A DNA stretch of 64,000 bases, from positions 4,841,001-4,905,000 of the forward strand of contig OY997596.1 of NCBI GenBank assembly GCA_963921825.1, given 5' to 3'. Position numbers and translations under genes: made by a program. The notes below the pieces were generated by a model. The model worked only from the letters and a program-made list of their open reading frames with translations, was not told the origin of the DNA and searched no databases. Shown piece after piece: positions 45,800 through 58,004 of the stretch (the first letter of the stretch is position 1; the number at the start of each line of letters is the position of its first letter). This DNA comes from Erodium maritimum. Its lineage: Eukaryota; Streptophyta; Magnoliopsida; Geraniales; Geraniaceae.

Positions 45800-47230
45800 C
45801 TATTTGCATCTGACGGTCCTCACACCATTGATGGGATCAACCGGTTCCCAGACTCAGTTGTCCGACATGGATTGCATTTCCTCCCTCATGGCTCCCAGCC
45901 ATAACTCGGAGTCGGGCCCATCCACGACTTCCTGAAAGGTGGCTGGATCATCGTGATCCACCATGACTTCATTGTCACCTCCGGATACCATATCTTGGAG
46001 GTGGAAGATTGATCCTTTCAAATCGCCTTGGACCTTCCGGAATTGTAACAGGAATTGGTTCTTACTCTACGACAATGTCTGGCTCCTTTTTACTGGGTTG
46101 TCAATTGGTTTAGACAGATCTGTATCATCCTAAATTTCTTCTAGATGCACAGTCCTCCCAATGACGTCTTTGGAAACAAAAATCCTTTTCCATAAAGACC
46201 TCACCCCAAACGACGAACACCATGTTCTCACTGGGATTGTAGAAGTAGTATCCCCTTGTTGCTTTGGAATACCACACGAAGGTGCATATCTCAGATCTTG
46301 GTTCGAACTTAGTCGAAACCAAATGTTTCACATAAGCCTCGCAACCACAAATATTTAGGAAGGACAAAGCGGGCATCATCCCGTACCATTTTTAAAATGG
46401 TGTCCCTTCCACACCCTTCGTCGAAGCCCGATTCACTATGAATGCGGTCGTCTCTAGAGCATAACCCCGGAAAGAGATTGGGAGATCAGTCCAACTAATC
46501 ATGGAACAGACAATTGTCTAACAATGTTCGATTTCTCCGTTTGGCTACACCTTTCAACTACAGTGTCCCAAGAGGAGTCCATTTCAAAAGGATCTCATTC
46601 TCTTTTAGATGATCTAATAACTCTGTGATCAAGTATTTTCCACCTCGATCCAATCGAAGTGCCTTAATACCTTTGTCGAGCTGGTTTTCTAATTTAGTCT
46701 TAAACTCTTTGAAGTTATCAAAAGATTCAGACTTATGTCTCACCGAATAGACATAACCATATTTACTGTAATCATCAGTAAATGTGATAAAGTAGCTAAA
46801 ACCCCTCCTGGCAAGTGAACTTATTGGTCTACACACATTCGAGTGTATCAGCCCCAATAATTCACCCGCCCTTTCATCGCGATCGATAAAAGGGCACTTT
46901 AGTCATTTTGCCCATCAAACAATCCTTGCAACTATCGATCGAATGGAATTCGAATGAACCTGAAAGCCCGCACTTCTGAAGTGCTGATAGGCGCTTCTTG
47001 TTTATGCGGCCCAAATGATAGTGCCATAACAGAGTTAGGTTTAAATCGTTGGATTTAGACCTCTTGGTATTAACGGAATATATAGAACTTGAGGCATTGC
47101 TACCCATATCTAATATGTACAATCCTCCAACCAAGTCAGTACTGGTATAAAACATATCATTGCATAGAACATTGAGAACTCCATTTCCAATATTAACATT
47201 ATATCCTTCCTTGTCAAACACGGATACAGA

Positions 47231-48195
47231 TTGGGGTGTGCAAATCATCCGTGACCCGAGACCCACCCGAAGATCCGACCGACCCGAGACCCGCTAATGA
47301 CTCATCCGATGGGTTTCGGATCGGGTCCGGGCCAAAAAAATCAAATCCGAGTATTTTTTGATGGATCTCGGATGAGACCAAGATGACCCGTCGGTCATCC
47401 GACCCACCCGAAAATATTAGTATATGGGCTTAAATATTGTCCAATATTAAAAGCCCATAACATTTAAGGGCAAAACCTTAACAAAAACAAGCCCAACACT
47501 ACACAATCAATGTCACCTTCCATATACACCACACAATCAGCCTTATCTCAATCAACCTTATCTCATATTCTACATCAACCACACAATCGGATACACACCA
47601 CTTTCCCTAAACAAGAAAAAATAATACAGATGCTCAAATAAACTCTAGCTTCTTCTCAATCTCACCTCTCATCCCTTTCTCGCGACATCCCTAAGCTAGC
47701 TTCTTCTCAATCCCACCTCTCATCCCTTTCTCGCGACATCCCCAACCCCAAGCCGTAGCTCGTTCGTTTCCCAAACAGTTGCAGATGGTTCGTACCTCAA
47801 ACGGTCGTAGATGTTCGTTCCACAGTTACGACGTACATTTTGTTCCACAAACTTCTCTCCTTGTCCCCTTCTCGTCACTATCTACTTGCCATGGTTGATT
47901 TCACATCCAACCATGTTTAAGCTTTAGGGATGACGAGCTCGTTGATTTCGTCGACCAGATCTGACGAGTGTTGTACTATGGTTTATGAGTTTGAGGCAAG
48001 GGTTTGGAGGGGATGGGGTTATAAGGTGCGGGTTTCGGATTTGGACCCGATCCGTCCGAAATCCGATCGGACAGATCTGCCTCCTAAAAATGTATCCGTG
48101 GTCGGATTTTGAAGTGAATGGATCTGATCCGTAAATGTGTGGTCGGGTCTAAATATGGACGGGTCGGATCGGTTATCCGACCGAGCACACTCCTA
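47231..48195. mobile_element. hAT-type non-autonomous transposon inside Y1
   Basis: 965 bp flanked by a perfect 8-bp duplication GATACAGA (47223-47230 and 48196-48203). The ends are imperfect inverted repeats, TTGGGGTGTGCAAAT and TAGGAGTGTGCTCGG, the plant hAT type that begins TAGGGGTGTGCA. The subterminal regions are rich in CCGA/CGGGT repeats on both sides. It encodes no transposase. Confidence 0.88.
47645..47745. repeat. tandem repeat inside the hAT-type element
   Basis: Two copies of a roughly 50-bp unit, AGCTTCTTCTCAATC(T/C)CACC to CGCGACATCCC, differing by a few bases. Confidence 0.7.
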
Positions 48196-50484
48196 GATAC
48201 AGATATAATATTCCTACTAAAAGTAGGTATGCAATATACATTATACAATACTAAGACAAGGCCACTTGGCAAAGCAAAACTCATGGATCCTACAACAGTT
48301 GCCACAACTCTGAGGTCCACTTCGTGCTTTCCAAACCTCTCCTACTTTCAGCCACCATATATTAGTGCATGTGTGAGATTCAGTTCTGGTATCTAATACC
48401 CATGAATCTTTGGAAGTAGAGAGATGTAGCTCTATAGAGTTAATACCGGATGAAGGCACGGTCCCACCGCCCTTCCTTAGATCATCCAGGTTTCCTGATG
48501 AAGGCGCAGTCCTACTGCCCTTCTTCAGATCATCCAGGCTATTTGATGAAGGCGCAGTCCCACTGCCCTTCTTCAGATCAGCCGTGAACTTCCTGTAATC
48601 CCGGTTCCAATGACCAGGCTGTTGGCAGTAGAAGCAGACATTCTCAGGTGCTCATATTTCCTGCCAAGTGCACATGGGCCCCGCCCTTGCCATTTCCAAT
48701 TCCCTTGTTGACCATCAGAATATCCTTGGATCCAAGATCCCTTATATATTCTTCTCAGTAGTTAATGACACTTCATGTAACTCTGATATGGTCTTAGAGA
48801 CAGCCTTGTCAAGGACATATTCAAAGCGTTCAGACTTGAGGATTATCCTCAAAATTCTGTATCAGTCCAAATAGTTTGTCCCATTTAGATTGACCTTGTC
48901 AAGAATGGTTTTTAATGACAAACTATTAATGTTCGCTGAATTTGCCATTTGATCTACAGCAAATAAAATTCAATCAGTAAACTGAATAAATTTTATAGAG
49001 ATCAAGCTTAAACACCAACAATCGATTCTAAATCTTTAGAATCTGAAACCAAGATCCTTGATTCACTCGATTAAGCTGAACTAATGCTCACCACTTAATC
49101 GAGCTATGTAGGTAGGACTCCATCCAATCACATTCAATATGACTCTTGGCTAGGGTATGTACTTATGTACACGGCTTACCCTATCTGTTACGCTCAACCT
49201 CAGGCTGAGAATCGTAGTCGGGTCCACCAATTTTCAACTATGACCCGTCACTATGTAGGTGCTCCGCTAATGCGCACGACACCCACATATGTCGTCCAAA
49301 CCTACTACCCAGCTTTCCCATGGATGCTCCGCTAATGCGCACGACACCCATAGGATGGGGAGGTAGTAAGATGTTGATAATTGGGAGGTATCGGACATGA
49401 CCCGTTTTTACTTGTCCGGTTGTGTTTAAAACTTTGACACATCCTAGATGCGATGAGCACATCAACTACATTCCAAATGAAATGATGCCTCAAATTACAT
49501 CCAATGTAATTCTTCCTTCGAACCCGTCAACTACATCCAATGTAATGACGATTCTAAGGGCTCACACACAAGGATTAAAATTCCAATTTTATCTTTGCAT
49601 GTGATGTGATATGCTCGGTAAATAAAGTTAAACATGCAATTTTAAAACACATAGAATTAATCATGCATAAAATAAACCAAGCATAAAGCGATAAATGTGC
49701 ACATAATAGCCCCATAAACTAACTCCCACTAGCTTCTTGAGCTCCACCGACTCCAAGCTGATGCCAACACCCGAAAAGCCACCAAATGACCTTTTCGCCT
49801 TTTCTTCGTCTTGAGTAAAATATTACAATTTAATACACGACTCGCAGGTCGGGAATAAATAAATATTACAAACAAGTGGTTCGACGACCACACCTTGAAA
49901 GAATAATTACACGCTAACTCTAACGGCTCGCAGGCCGTGAAAAACGATAAATAATTAAATCGAGCTCGGGGCTATTATGTACACCATACCAACATCACAT
50001 CACACATCGTGTTATCAAACATCATCTGATTTTACAGTTTTATTTAATAGCCAAGTTTCAAAATATTTTGATGCTCGGTTTATCGAAACCGTTCAAAAAT
50101 GAAACTTTTGAACATTTGATCTTCGAGTTCGTCATGACGGTTCCAAACTCGTCATAACTAACAAAACGGTTTAGCCTTGGAATATCAACCATCCAATGGT
50201 CATGCTTGGCCTAGCTCCGTCCAACGGAGCCCCATTCGGTCCCGGTTTCGGCTCCCCGAGAGTCCTGCTCCCGAGACCCGAAAAATAAAAAAAAATTCAA
50301 AATTTACAGATTTGAAATAATTTTCAAAAATTCATTTTACATGCATTAAATCTTTAAACAAGAATTTAAAACATGTTATCAAACAATTTAGCAAAACAAC
50401 ATGCCAAAAACGAAACTTTCAAGCAAAACCGAAACTTTGAACACCGTCTTGTGAATCCCAAAGGTAGCACGGCTCTGGTACCAC

Positions 50485-52170
50485 TGTTGGGTCTCGAGGT
50501 AGGGTTGGAGATGAACCAACTCGCAGCGGAAAATCAATGAAAACCAAGAGACGATTAAAACCATGAAACAACTAACAAAGAATGTATTCACAAGAGAAAA
50601 ATTCAGCACTAGTTCTTACCAAAACAAGAACACCGGGTAACGAATGATTGGCTTGAGTCTCCAAGACGCCTACGTATCCACATGGGAATCAAAGCCACGT
50701 AGTTCTTCTCTTTGAGGAATCAAGAACACAAAAATGGAAGTGGGAGCTTGCCAAACCCGAAATTGCAAGGGAAGGGGGAGAGAAGTTGTGTTTCCTATTC
50801 TTGACTTGTGTTTGTTATGTTGAAAAAAGATGACTTAAACATAACAAAACTCATACTTGTCAACTAAAGGCATGGGACAAATATGGTGTCAAGTAAGGTG
50901 TAAATAGGACAAATTATGGCAAGACAAGATTGGGTTAGGTGGTGAATCACCAACACCTTAATCCTTGTCTTGCTTACTTAGTACTAATTAATCAAGACTT
51001 GATTAATTAGTTCCATGGGCCTTGGTTGCATGGGCCTTTCATGGGCCTCTTGGAACATGGCCCGTGGCCATTTCCAATGAGGTCCCGTGATTCGCTCATC
51101 GCCTCCAAGCCTTCCATACCGGAAATGTCCAACATTATCCGACGCGATCAATCCCAAGACTCCAAGCCTTGTCTCGATCCGTAAAGTCCTATTCACTTAC
51201 GGGCACATGACCCAAAAACCCAGTTTTGGTCATGTCCCGAGACAACTCCCTTTTGGCCATTCTCCATAAATGTGTCAATGAGTTTCATCCTCCGATGTGA
51301 CCCTTAGGTTTATACATGTCAATAGATCAACGTAAAATCCCATTTTACTTGATCCTATTTAAGTGGCAACTAAAGAGACTTTAGTATTGCCTTACACTGC
51401 ATAACGAATCGACCCTGTTGATTCTAACCTTTCCGTCGTCCTTGTCATTATCCTTTTATCTCCGATATCCTGATTGAGATAAGGCATAGAGCCGTCATCC
51501 TTATTATTCTCAATCACTATTCCTTGATATGTGAGATGACTGAATATATGATACCCAGTATCATGTGCATGGCCATGCTATTCTTTCAGTCACTCTCGAT
51601 CAAGCGGCCGAGAACCGATATCTTTCTCATACCTCAGTATGAGGGATAAATCCCTTAGCCGTCTTTCGTGTCACTCATGTAGCCCGTCCCCAAGCCAATC
51701 CTGGCCGTTATGGAAGCCCTGTTACGGACAACGTTAGGCTCAGGTCAAACTCAGTTGTTGACTACATAGCGATCACAAAGACTCCTTGGTCTAAGGATAC
51801 ATGACAAGCTACGAAAATGAATATGTTCATGACTTGATCTATGACACATTAATGTCGGGTTGTCCAATATCATGTCCCACATGATATCTATGATCGGACT
51901 CCGGAATCTCATTCCAATGACTAATAGAACGTAAGCCATAAAGAGCCATCTTTCATACTAGTCGCTTCTAGTGAAGCTTTGTTGACTAGGGACCCATCGA
52001 GTGTGATCTATCTCGATCTATGGTTCTATTCGCATGGTGGGCATAGATCAGATCACACATCGATATATTACTCCAACACATAAGTAATATAAAGCCGCTT
52101 TAATTTTATTGCTACCTATGATATATACATTTGGACATTTAGGATTGAACTACGGGCACTAAGACTAACA
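50485..52170 (-). repeat. Y1 5' LTR
   Basis: 1686 bp, same family as the other three Y LTRs, with more scattered differences than between the two Y2 LTRs. Confidence 0.92.
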
Positions 52171-52435
52171 ACGTGTGCGCGCGCACAGTACTGATACTTT
52201 GCTAGCACGGTGATGATAGTTTGCGCGCACAGTGCTGATAGTTTGCATTTGTGCTAAACTATTAGCACCGTGCGCGCAAACTATCAGCACCGCGCGCGCG
52301 CGAAGCGGCCACGTCTCAGCATCGCGCGCGATTTACTGACATCACTTTGACCTCATCCTGTGGCTTAGATTGGTTTGTAGTTTACACAATAAGGGTGGTT
52401 TTTATTGGATAGCTACCATATATATATATATATAT
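52171..52435. mobile_element. (TA)n-flanked MITE Z1, right part
   Basis: Starts with ACGTG, the target duplication shared with 34287-34291, and ends GGATAGCTACCATATATATA, matching the inverted left end of Z2 (GGTAGCTATCCAGTAAAAACC). The interior holds several copies of TAGTTTGCGCGCAC and TATTAGCACCGTGCGCG as inverted repeats. Confidence 0.75.
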
Positions 52436-52441
52436 GTAGAG

Positions 52442-52750
52442 ACGGAATTTTTTGGTCACACGATTTTGTTAGTAAAAATAGACGTAATTTTCCATTCTGT
52501 TAGTCATATGACCTCAAGTGTCATATAATGGATGGTAAAATGATGTTTTTTGCCCTTAAGTATTTGACCTTTATATATTTTATAAGGAACAATAACGAGG
52601 GTACAATGGTAATGTTCCTTATAAAATGTGTAGAGGTCATATAATTAAGGGGAAATGTCATTTTACCATCCATTATATGACACTTGAGGTCATATGACTA
52701 ACGAAATGGAAAGTTCCGTCCATTTTTACTAACAAAATCGCGTGATCAAT
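52442..52750. mobile_element. foldback MITE
   Basis: Near-perfect palindrome of about 310 bp: the left arm contains GTTAGTCATATGACCTCAAG and TCATATAATGGATGGTAAAATGA, and the right arm their complements. The inner part is also self-complementary (CCTTATAAAATGTGTAGAGGTC). On the right, two copies of GGTAGTGTAGTGTTC follow to about 52800. No coding potential. Confidence 0.8.
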
Positions 52751-52840
52751 ACTTAAAGGTAGTGTAGTGTTCATTTTAAAACGCGGGTAGTGTAGTGTTC
52801 GTGACCAATACTTAAGAGTAAGTTTCGATGTTTAACCCTG

Positions 52841-53421
52841 AAATAATTATAACATAAAAGCTACTTACATCCTGTTTTGGATGTTGATGCAGGTGAAGCT
52901 CGTCAACTGCACAACCAATCCAAAATCTACAAGGCGAAGTTCAAATTGGAGGTGTTCGGTGGCTAACCCTTCATGAGCTCCTACGGCACCATCAATTTCT
53001 TGAGGGTCGAACTCGTCTATGACGACGAACCCGGTAGGTTTTGGAGATGACGAGAACCTCTCTGACGCGCCCAGACGGAATGACATAGTCCATCGGCGTG
53101 ACGCAGCGAGAGCAAGCATACCTGTCGCCGACGAAGCGTCACTGACGAGTTGCGAAACACGGCGAGTTGTGGCTAGAGAGTAACTAGGACGTGGTCCGGT
53201 AGAGAGAGGGGAGAGAAAGTGAAGGGCTAGAGATAGGGCAGTTAACGATACGGGGAAAGGACACCGTTGTCCTTGGTATTTATGAAATTACCTTTCAAAA
53301 TTGAAACTGATGGATATTTATCAAAATTACCATAACTAATCTTAACCATCCATATAAGGAAATCCGATGGTTGAAATTGATTTTTAAATATAATGAAACC
53401 TATAATTTCTAATTGATAATG

Positions 53422-53424
<3 letters not shown>
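52841..53424. other. low-copy stretch, function unknown
   Basis: A GC-richer piece (52861-53200) with an 84-codon minus-strand ORF (52865-53119) and, on the plus strand, a TTGATGCAG acceptor-like site followed by an open stretch QLHNQSKIYKAKFKLEVFGG. Neither is recognised. It could be a captured or decayed exon. Confidence 0.3.

Positions 53425-53474
<50 letters not shown>
53425..53474. repeat. (TA)25 microsatellite
   Basis: About 50 bp of uninterrupted TA, directly followed by the end of MITE V. Confidence 0.9.
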
Positions 53475-53477
<3 letters not shown>

Positions 53478-53711
53478 GTACAAACTTCTATCTTTCGTCA
53501 GAACGTAAAACTATCAATCTGGGCCCTTGTATCGTATAATTAAAGGCCCAGATTTAATGCATATCTTTTTAATTAATGCATATCTTGTAATTGATTTTGT
53601 AATCAATAACCCCCACCCCCCTGAATTTCGGTGGCCATCTGATTTGAGTAATCAATGGTCCAGATTAGTTCTACGTTTTGACCCGAAATAAGGTGTGTAC
53701 CCGAAAGCTCC
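53475..53711. mobile_element. (TA)n-flanked MITE V
   Basis: About 237 bp between two (TA)n tracts. The ends are imperfect inverted repeats of about 45 bp: TCAGGTACAAACTTCTATCT then TCAGAACGTAAAACTA at the left, and at the right the complement of CGGGTACACACCTTATTTCG then TCAAAACGTAGAACTA. No ORF. The left end shares ATCAGGTACAAAC with Z1. Confidence 0.7.
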
Positions 53712-53728
53712 TATATATATATATATAT
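53712..53728. repeat. (TA)n microsatellite between V and W
   Basis: A short TA run that forms the border of both MITE V and element W. Confidence 0.85.
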
Positions 53729-54160
53729 AGGGAGGCTTTCGGGTACAAAATTGATAACAACATGACACGTGTTGCGCTTAGAAATGCTCATCTTTTTTTT
53801 CCCACCAAGTTCATTAATTTAATTTTTCCCGCTTCGTTTCAACTCCGATTTATTTTATTTTTTGCGCCAATATTCTTATTTTTTTTCAAAAGCTTTCTAA
53901 CAAGTAGTGGATTGCATATATTTTGATGTGTTTTTGAATACGTGTATGAATGTGTGAATATGAGTGCGAAAAGTGTGATGTGTTTTTGCAAATTTAGTGT
54001 ATATGGTTTGCGGATTTAGTGTATATGGTTTGCGGATTTAGTGTATATGGTTTGCGAATTTAGTGTGTTTTGCAAATTTAGTGTATATGGTTTGCGGATT
54101 TAATGTATATGGTTTGCGGATTTAGTGTATATGGTTTGCGAATTTAGTGTAATTTTCACA
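53729..54160. mobile_element. MITE W, partial foldback element with minisatellite
   Basis: Starts GGGAGGCTTTCGGGTACAAA after (TA)n. The segment TTCCCGCTTCGTTTCAACTC matches an arm of the foldback element at 62194-62713. Only one arm is visible here. The right part is the minisatellite. Confidence 0.6.
53990..54151. repeat. 22-bp minisatellite, about seven units
   Basis: Unit GATTTAGTGTATATGGTTTGCG repeated seven times with few changes (one unit shortened). Confidence 0.85.
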
Positions 54161-54766
54161 CTTTTGTATGCAATAACCTTGGTCTTGGCCACCTGAATGT
54201 ATCCAACATTATAGATTGAGCAATAATGGGCAAAAATGGGATAACAAGTCAAACAGCGCCCACCGGGCCAACCAAAACTCCACAACACGCCCACCGGGCC
54301 CATCAACAACAATCACAATACGCCCACAGGGCCAATAAAAGTCAAACACAAACGCCCACGGCGTCAAACAACATCAAAACACGCCCATCGGGCCAACCAA
54401 TTTTTTAAAACTTTCTCCACTTTATTTTTAAAACCTCATACTTGACATCACGCAGTTACAACCCGGTCCAGGCGTCCCCGAACTACGTTGTACCGATTTG
54501 ATATCAGCACCGTCACGTTCGACTACAAGAGCGCTCCTTAGTCGAACCGCGACAGCTTAAAAAGGTTCACGCAGCAACAACAATCATCAAGCCAGCAAGA
54601 AAATACTGCACGTACACACAAACACAAGTAGGACTCAAAACACCACGGGTCTACACACGGTTCCCGACCTGCGTATCCAACGTACGACGAGACTCTACCG
54701 ACTCGACTCTCCCCACCTAATTGACGTACAGTCCGAGGTGTGAAACCTCGAGCTCTGATACCAAGC
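54161..54766 (-). mobile_element. internal start of a LARD-like LTR element
   Basis: Minus-strand interior next to the long LTR at 54767. A primer site TTGGTATCAGAGC (54752-54764) lies two bases from the LTR. The left part has five to six imperfect copies of a CGCCCACCGGGCC box (54255-54400). No gag or pol was found before the sequence runs into element W. Confidence 0.6.
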
Positions 54767-55339
54767 TGTCACGCCCCAATTTCAGTAAACCGAACTCGGG
54801 ACACGAACGTTTTAAAAACATAAAAAAAACACTTGAAACCTGTTTTCATTAAATCACTTTAAAATACCAGTTTAGTTCAATGAAATAATATTTACAACTT
54901 AAAATACGTCCCAACACGTGGACAAAAGTACAAGGTATCCGTCCTAGACTCAAAAGACAAAACCCGGACTCCGCTCCTAGCTCCACAAGCTTCGAGAGCT
55001 CACCTAGTCCGTCCCACGAACAATAATGTAGGAAAAGCAGCTAGGGGTGAGCGTTCGCTCACCACCACGGATAACAGACTGACTACGACATAATTAGCAG
55101 ACAAAGCAGGTAACACCAACAACAACTCAACACCGGGGAACACCCACCCCAACGCAAGTACTCTGACTGAACATACACCCACTGTTGCCTTCCCTGACCA
55201 ACTCAACACCCTGACACGTAAAGTAGACCCGACACAACCATTGACGACCTCTTCCAAGGACTCAAAAGAAAGTACGCAACACCAAACAAGATCACAAAGG
55301 ATCGCACACCAAACAAGATCACAAAGGATCGCAAACCAG

Positions 55340-55535
55340 CTGCCAAGAATGCTCACGCCCTCCCGAGACTCTAACTCGGTCAGGCCAACCCAAGAATGCT
55401 TGCAACTTACCGAGACTCTAGCTCGTAAGCCAGCCGGAAAATGCTTGCAACTTACCGAGACTCTAACTCGTAAGCCAGCCAAAGAATGCTTGCAACTTAC
55501 CGAGACTCTAACTCGTAAGCCAGCCAAAGTATGCT
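55340..55535. repeat. 45-bp minisatellite in the long LTR
   Basis: About four units of AATGCTTGCAACTTACCGAG followed by ACTCTAACTCGTAAGCCAGCC. Further copies lie at about 55950-56035. 45 bp is a multiple of three, so it yields long spurious ORFs in both directions. Confidence 0.8.
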
Positions 55536-56044
55536 CACAAACCCAAACCATACACGCGCGGCCAGGACCCCTTTATTGGCGGGCGGGCCCCCTACCCCGT
55601 CTGAACATGCAGACGCGTGTGCTCGTGGACCCCCGTTTCATGAAGCGGGCCCCCAACCTCAGGTAACCACAATCACAATCACAATCACAAACACAATCAC
55701 AAGTAAGTTCAACAACCAGTAACAACACAGGTTCAACACTCACAGGCACTCATGGCCACCAAGACACTGACAGTAAAACTCGGACTCAACAGCCCCACAG
55801 GCACGCACGGCGTCCCAAGACACACCAACAGTAAAACACGGACTCAACAGCCCCACAGACGCTCACGGCCTCCCAAGAAACCAAAGGTAAAGACACGTGT
55901 CCAACGACCCCACGGACACTCATGACCACCCAAACTCAACAATAAACCACGCTTGCAACTTACCGAGACTCTAACTCGTAAGCCAACTAAAGAATGCTTG
56001 CAACCCCCCGAGACTCTAACTCGGTCAGGCCAGCCAAAGACACC

Positions 56045-56205
56045 AACCTTAGTACACAGGCTCTCAAGGCCACCCAAACTCGACAATAAATAACACGGCT
56101 CTCAAGGCCACCCAAACTCAACAATAAATAGCACGGGCTCTCAAGGCCACCCATTCTCAACAATAAATAGCACGGGCTCTCAAGGCCACCCAAACTCGAC
56201 AATAA
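56045..56205. repeat. 39-40-bp minisatellite in the long LTR
   Basis: About four units of CACGGGCTCTCAAGGCCACC followed by CAAACTCAACAATAAATAG. Confidence 0.8.
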
Positions 56206-57995
56206 AAAAACGCACAACAACCTCCAACATAATCGATGCCTCCAACAGTCTTAAGATCACTAGTTTCACAAACAACCTCCGGGCATGGTCATATGCCTCC
56301 AGTAATTCAATTATCGTTAAGTTCTCTGATCCTACGACACTACTAAGTGTCATATGCTTTTCCGATAATTGCTAAGTTCCCGTAACATGCTTTTCTAATA
56401 TTCGATAACCTAAATAACCCACGACACCCCGGTGTCACATGCAATTCTACAGTTAACTTTCCCTAGTCAGGGCCGAGATCCGGCTACTTTTCCCTACCTC
56501 AACCGAAGAACACCCGCTACGCTTCCTAGCTGCTGACGTTCTGGCTCGCTACCTCTGGGCTTCACTTCGATCGAAGCCGGACGCTAAAGATAACACGAAA
56601 GCCATAAATTAGAGGCGGTTCCCAAGTTAATTTAAAGGTCACGATTATTCCAGTTTAAAACCGACAGTTGTCCTTTAAACTCGAGCGGGATAAAAGCGGG
56701 GTCACGGTGAATCGGGTTTGAGTACCCGTGCACCGAAACCGGTGCATGTTTCCGAGGCACGGTTCCCGAGGGACTGATTCAATGTTTCGCTTTCACTCCG
56801 TTCTAAGTCCGGTTACCAGTTCAAACCCGAACGTTCAACCGTTCAAAACCATTTTTAAACCCAACTTGATTTTAAACTCTCTCCACTTTAAAGCCCTTTT
56901 CTTTTCCATTTAAAACCCCTTTCTTTTCTTTTTCTTAAGGCTGACTTTTCATTTTAATACCTCTTTCCTTTCAATTTAAAACACGTGATTTTGATCCAAC
57001 CAAAATCCGATCCAAAGATTTTCTGTTACAAAACAGTCCCGATCAATAATAATTTTACGTCCAAAATACAAAGATCGAACTTTTATTTCAAATCTCGTTT
57101 TATTCTCTTCTCTGAAAGTACAATACTTCTTGTTGTTTTCAAAACCCTCAGATCCACAGCTCGGGGTAAAAACACAAAATCAACTTTTGAATTGAAACTC
57201 GTTTTAGTTTATTTTCCTTTTAACAAATTTGTTTCTTAAATTTCTCGACTCAAATCCGATTCCAAACACCCAGACAGAATCAAAGGGGTCGGTTTCAACA
57301 AAAAACCCAGATTTAACCGAAGTTCAAAAAAAAGCAATGAAAAGGGAGGGAGGGTCTCGGCCAGAATCCGAACGGTCACCGGCAGAAACGCCGGCGACCG
57401 TGGCCTCACCTTAGGGAACAAAGAAAGAGGCGGCGGTGCAGTCTAGAGGCGGCGGAGCACGGTGGCCTCTCGCCCGTCTCAGATCTGGGACGACGGGGCT
57501 CGGGTTCGAGGGTTCCGAAGACGAGAAGGGGAGGAGGCGGCGGACTCTCGGGAGAGAAGAGGACGGCGCCGGCAAGTCCGTCTCGGCTCTGGCCGTGCAC
57601 GGCGACGGCGTGGAGGCGCGACGGAGTTCGGGCGTTTGGTGGTGGTGTGAGAAGAGGAGGAGAGTGAACTCGGTGGCTCGGCGTAAGCGTGACGGAGGGG
57701 TGGAGCTTGGAGGCGGGTTGTGGCCGGGGAGCTCACCTGAGCGGCGAAGACGTGTGGGAGAGAGAAAGGGGATAGGGCTCGGTGAAGGTGGAGAGAGGGT
57801 GAGGGTCGGCAGATCGCAAAGGAAGGAGGGAGAGTGAGGAACAGCCGTAGAGGAGACGGACGGTCGAGGGGAAGCGGAGATGGAGGGGCTGTGTGAGGGA
57901 GTGGCGGCCGGAATCGTGTAGATGGGGTTCGGTTTCAGAGAGGCGAAGAGAAGACGAAGGTGGGAAGGAATTTGGGTTTCAGACCAAGAGACGTG

Positions 57996-58004
57996 CTTAT
58001 ATAG
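57996..58004 (-). promoter_or_regulatory. TATA box in the long LTR
   Basis: The minus strand reads CTATATAAG, in a GTGC-TATATAA-GCAC context, about 155 bp inside the presumed LTR start. Confidence 0.45.

Larger units (their letters stand above)
45805..50484 (-). pseudogene. Y1 gag-pol remains (RT end to gag) and leader
   Basis: Continues the Y1 interior on the minus strand: RT (45805-46080), the integrase end (46125-46379), integrase core (46558-46857, FITFTDDYSKYGYVY), GAG-pre-integrase (46874-47220), then after the hAT MITE the protease and gag regions (48204-48960) and the leader with primer site (GTGGTACCAGAGCC at 50471-50484). It is degraded. Confidence 0.85.
34292..52170 (-). mobile_element. 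Copia LTR retrotransposon Y1, host of nested elements
   Basis: 3' LTR 34292-35978 and 5' LTR 50485-52170, with target duplication ACGTG at 34287-34291 and 52171-52175. It reads right to left. Its interior is split by Y2 (37338-45799) and by a hAT-type MITE (47231-48195). Without these it measures about 8.44 kb, close to Y2's 8.46 kb. The coding region is broken in many places. The two LTRs differ at many scattered sites by eye, so it is clearly older than Y2. Confidence 0.93.

Noticed and set aside
34793-52000. Recurring ORFs of about 60-94 codons at eight or more places in the 34-52 kb region
   Set aside because: They are the same stretches of the four Y LTRs read on either strand, repeated because the LTRs are repeated.
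53990-54151. Regular 22-bp repeats as a CRISPR-like array
   Set aside because: The units are head-to-tail without spacers. It is a minisatellite in plant DNA.
54752-54764. Short sequences matching tRNA-Met (also at 7404, 39026 and 50471) as tRNA genes
   Set aside because: They are only 13-15 bases long and sit next to LTR ends, so they are primer-binding sites.
55000-55551. Long ORFs on both strands over 55000-55700
   Set aside because: They are produced by 45-bp repeats (a multiple of three) and have no independent coding evidence.
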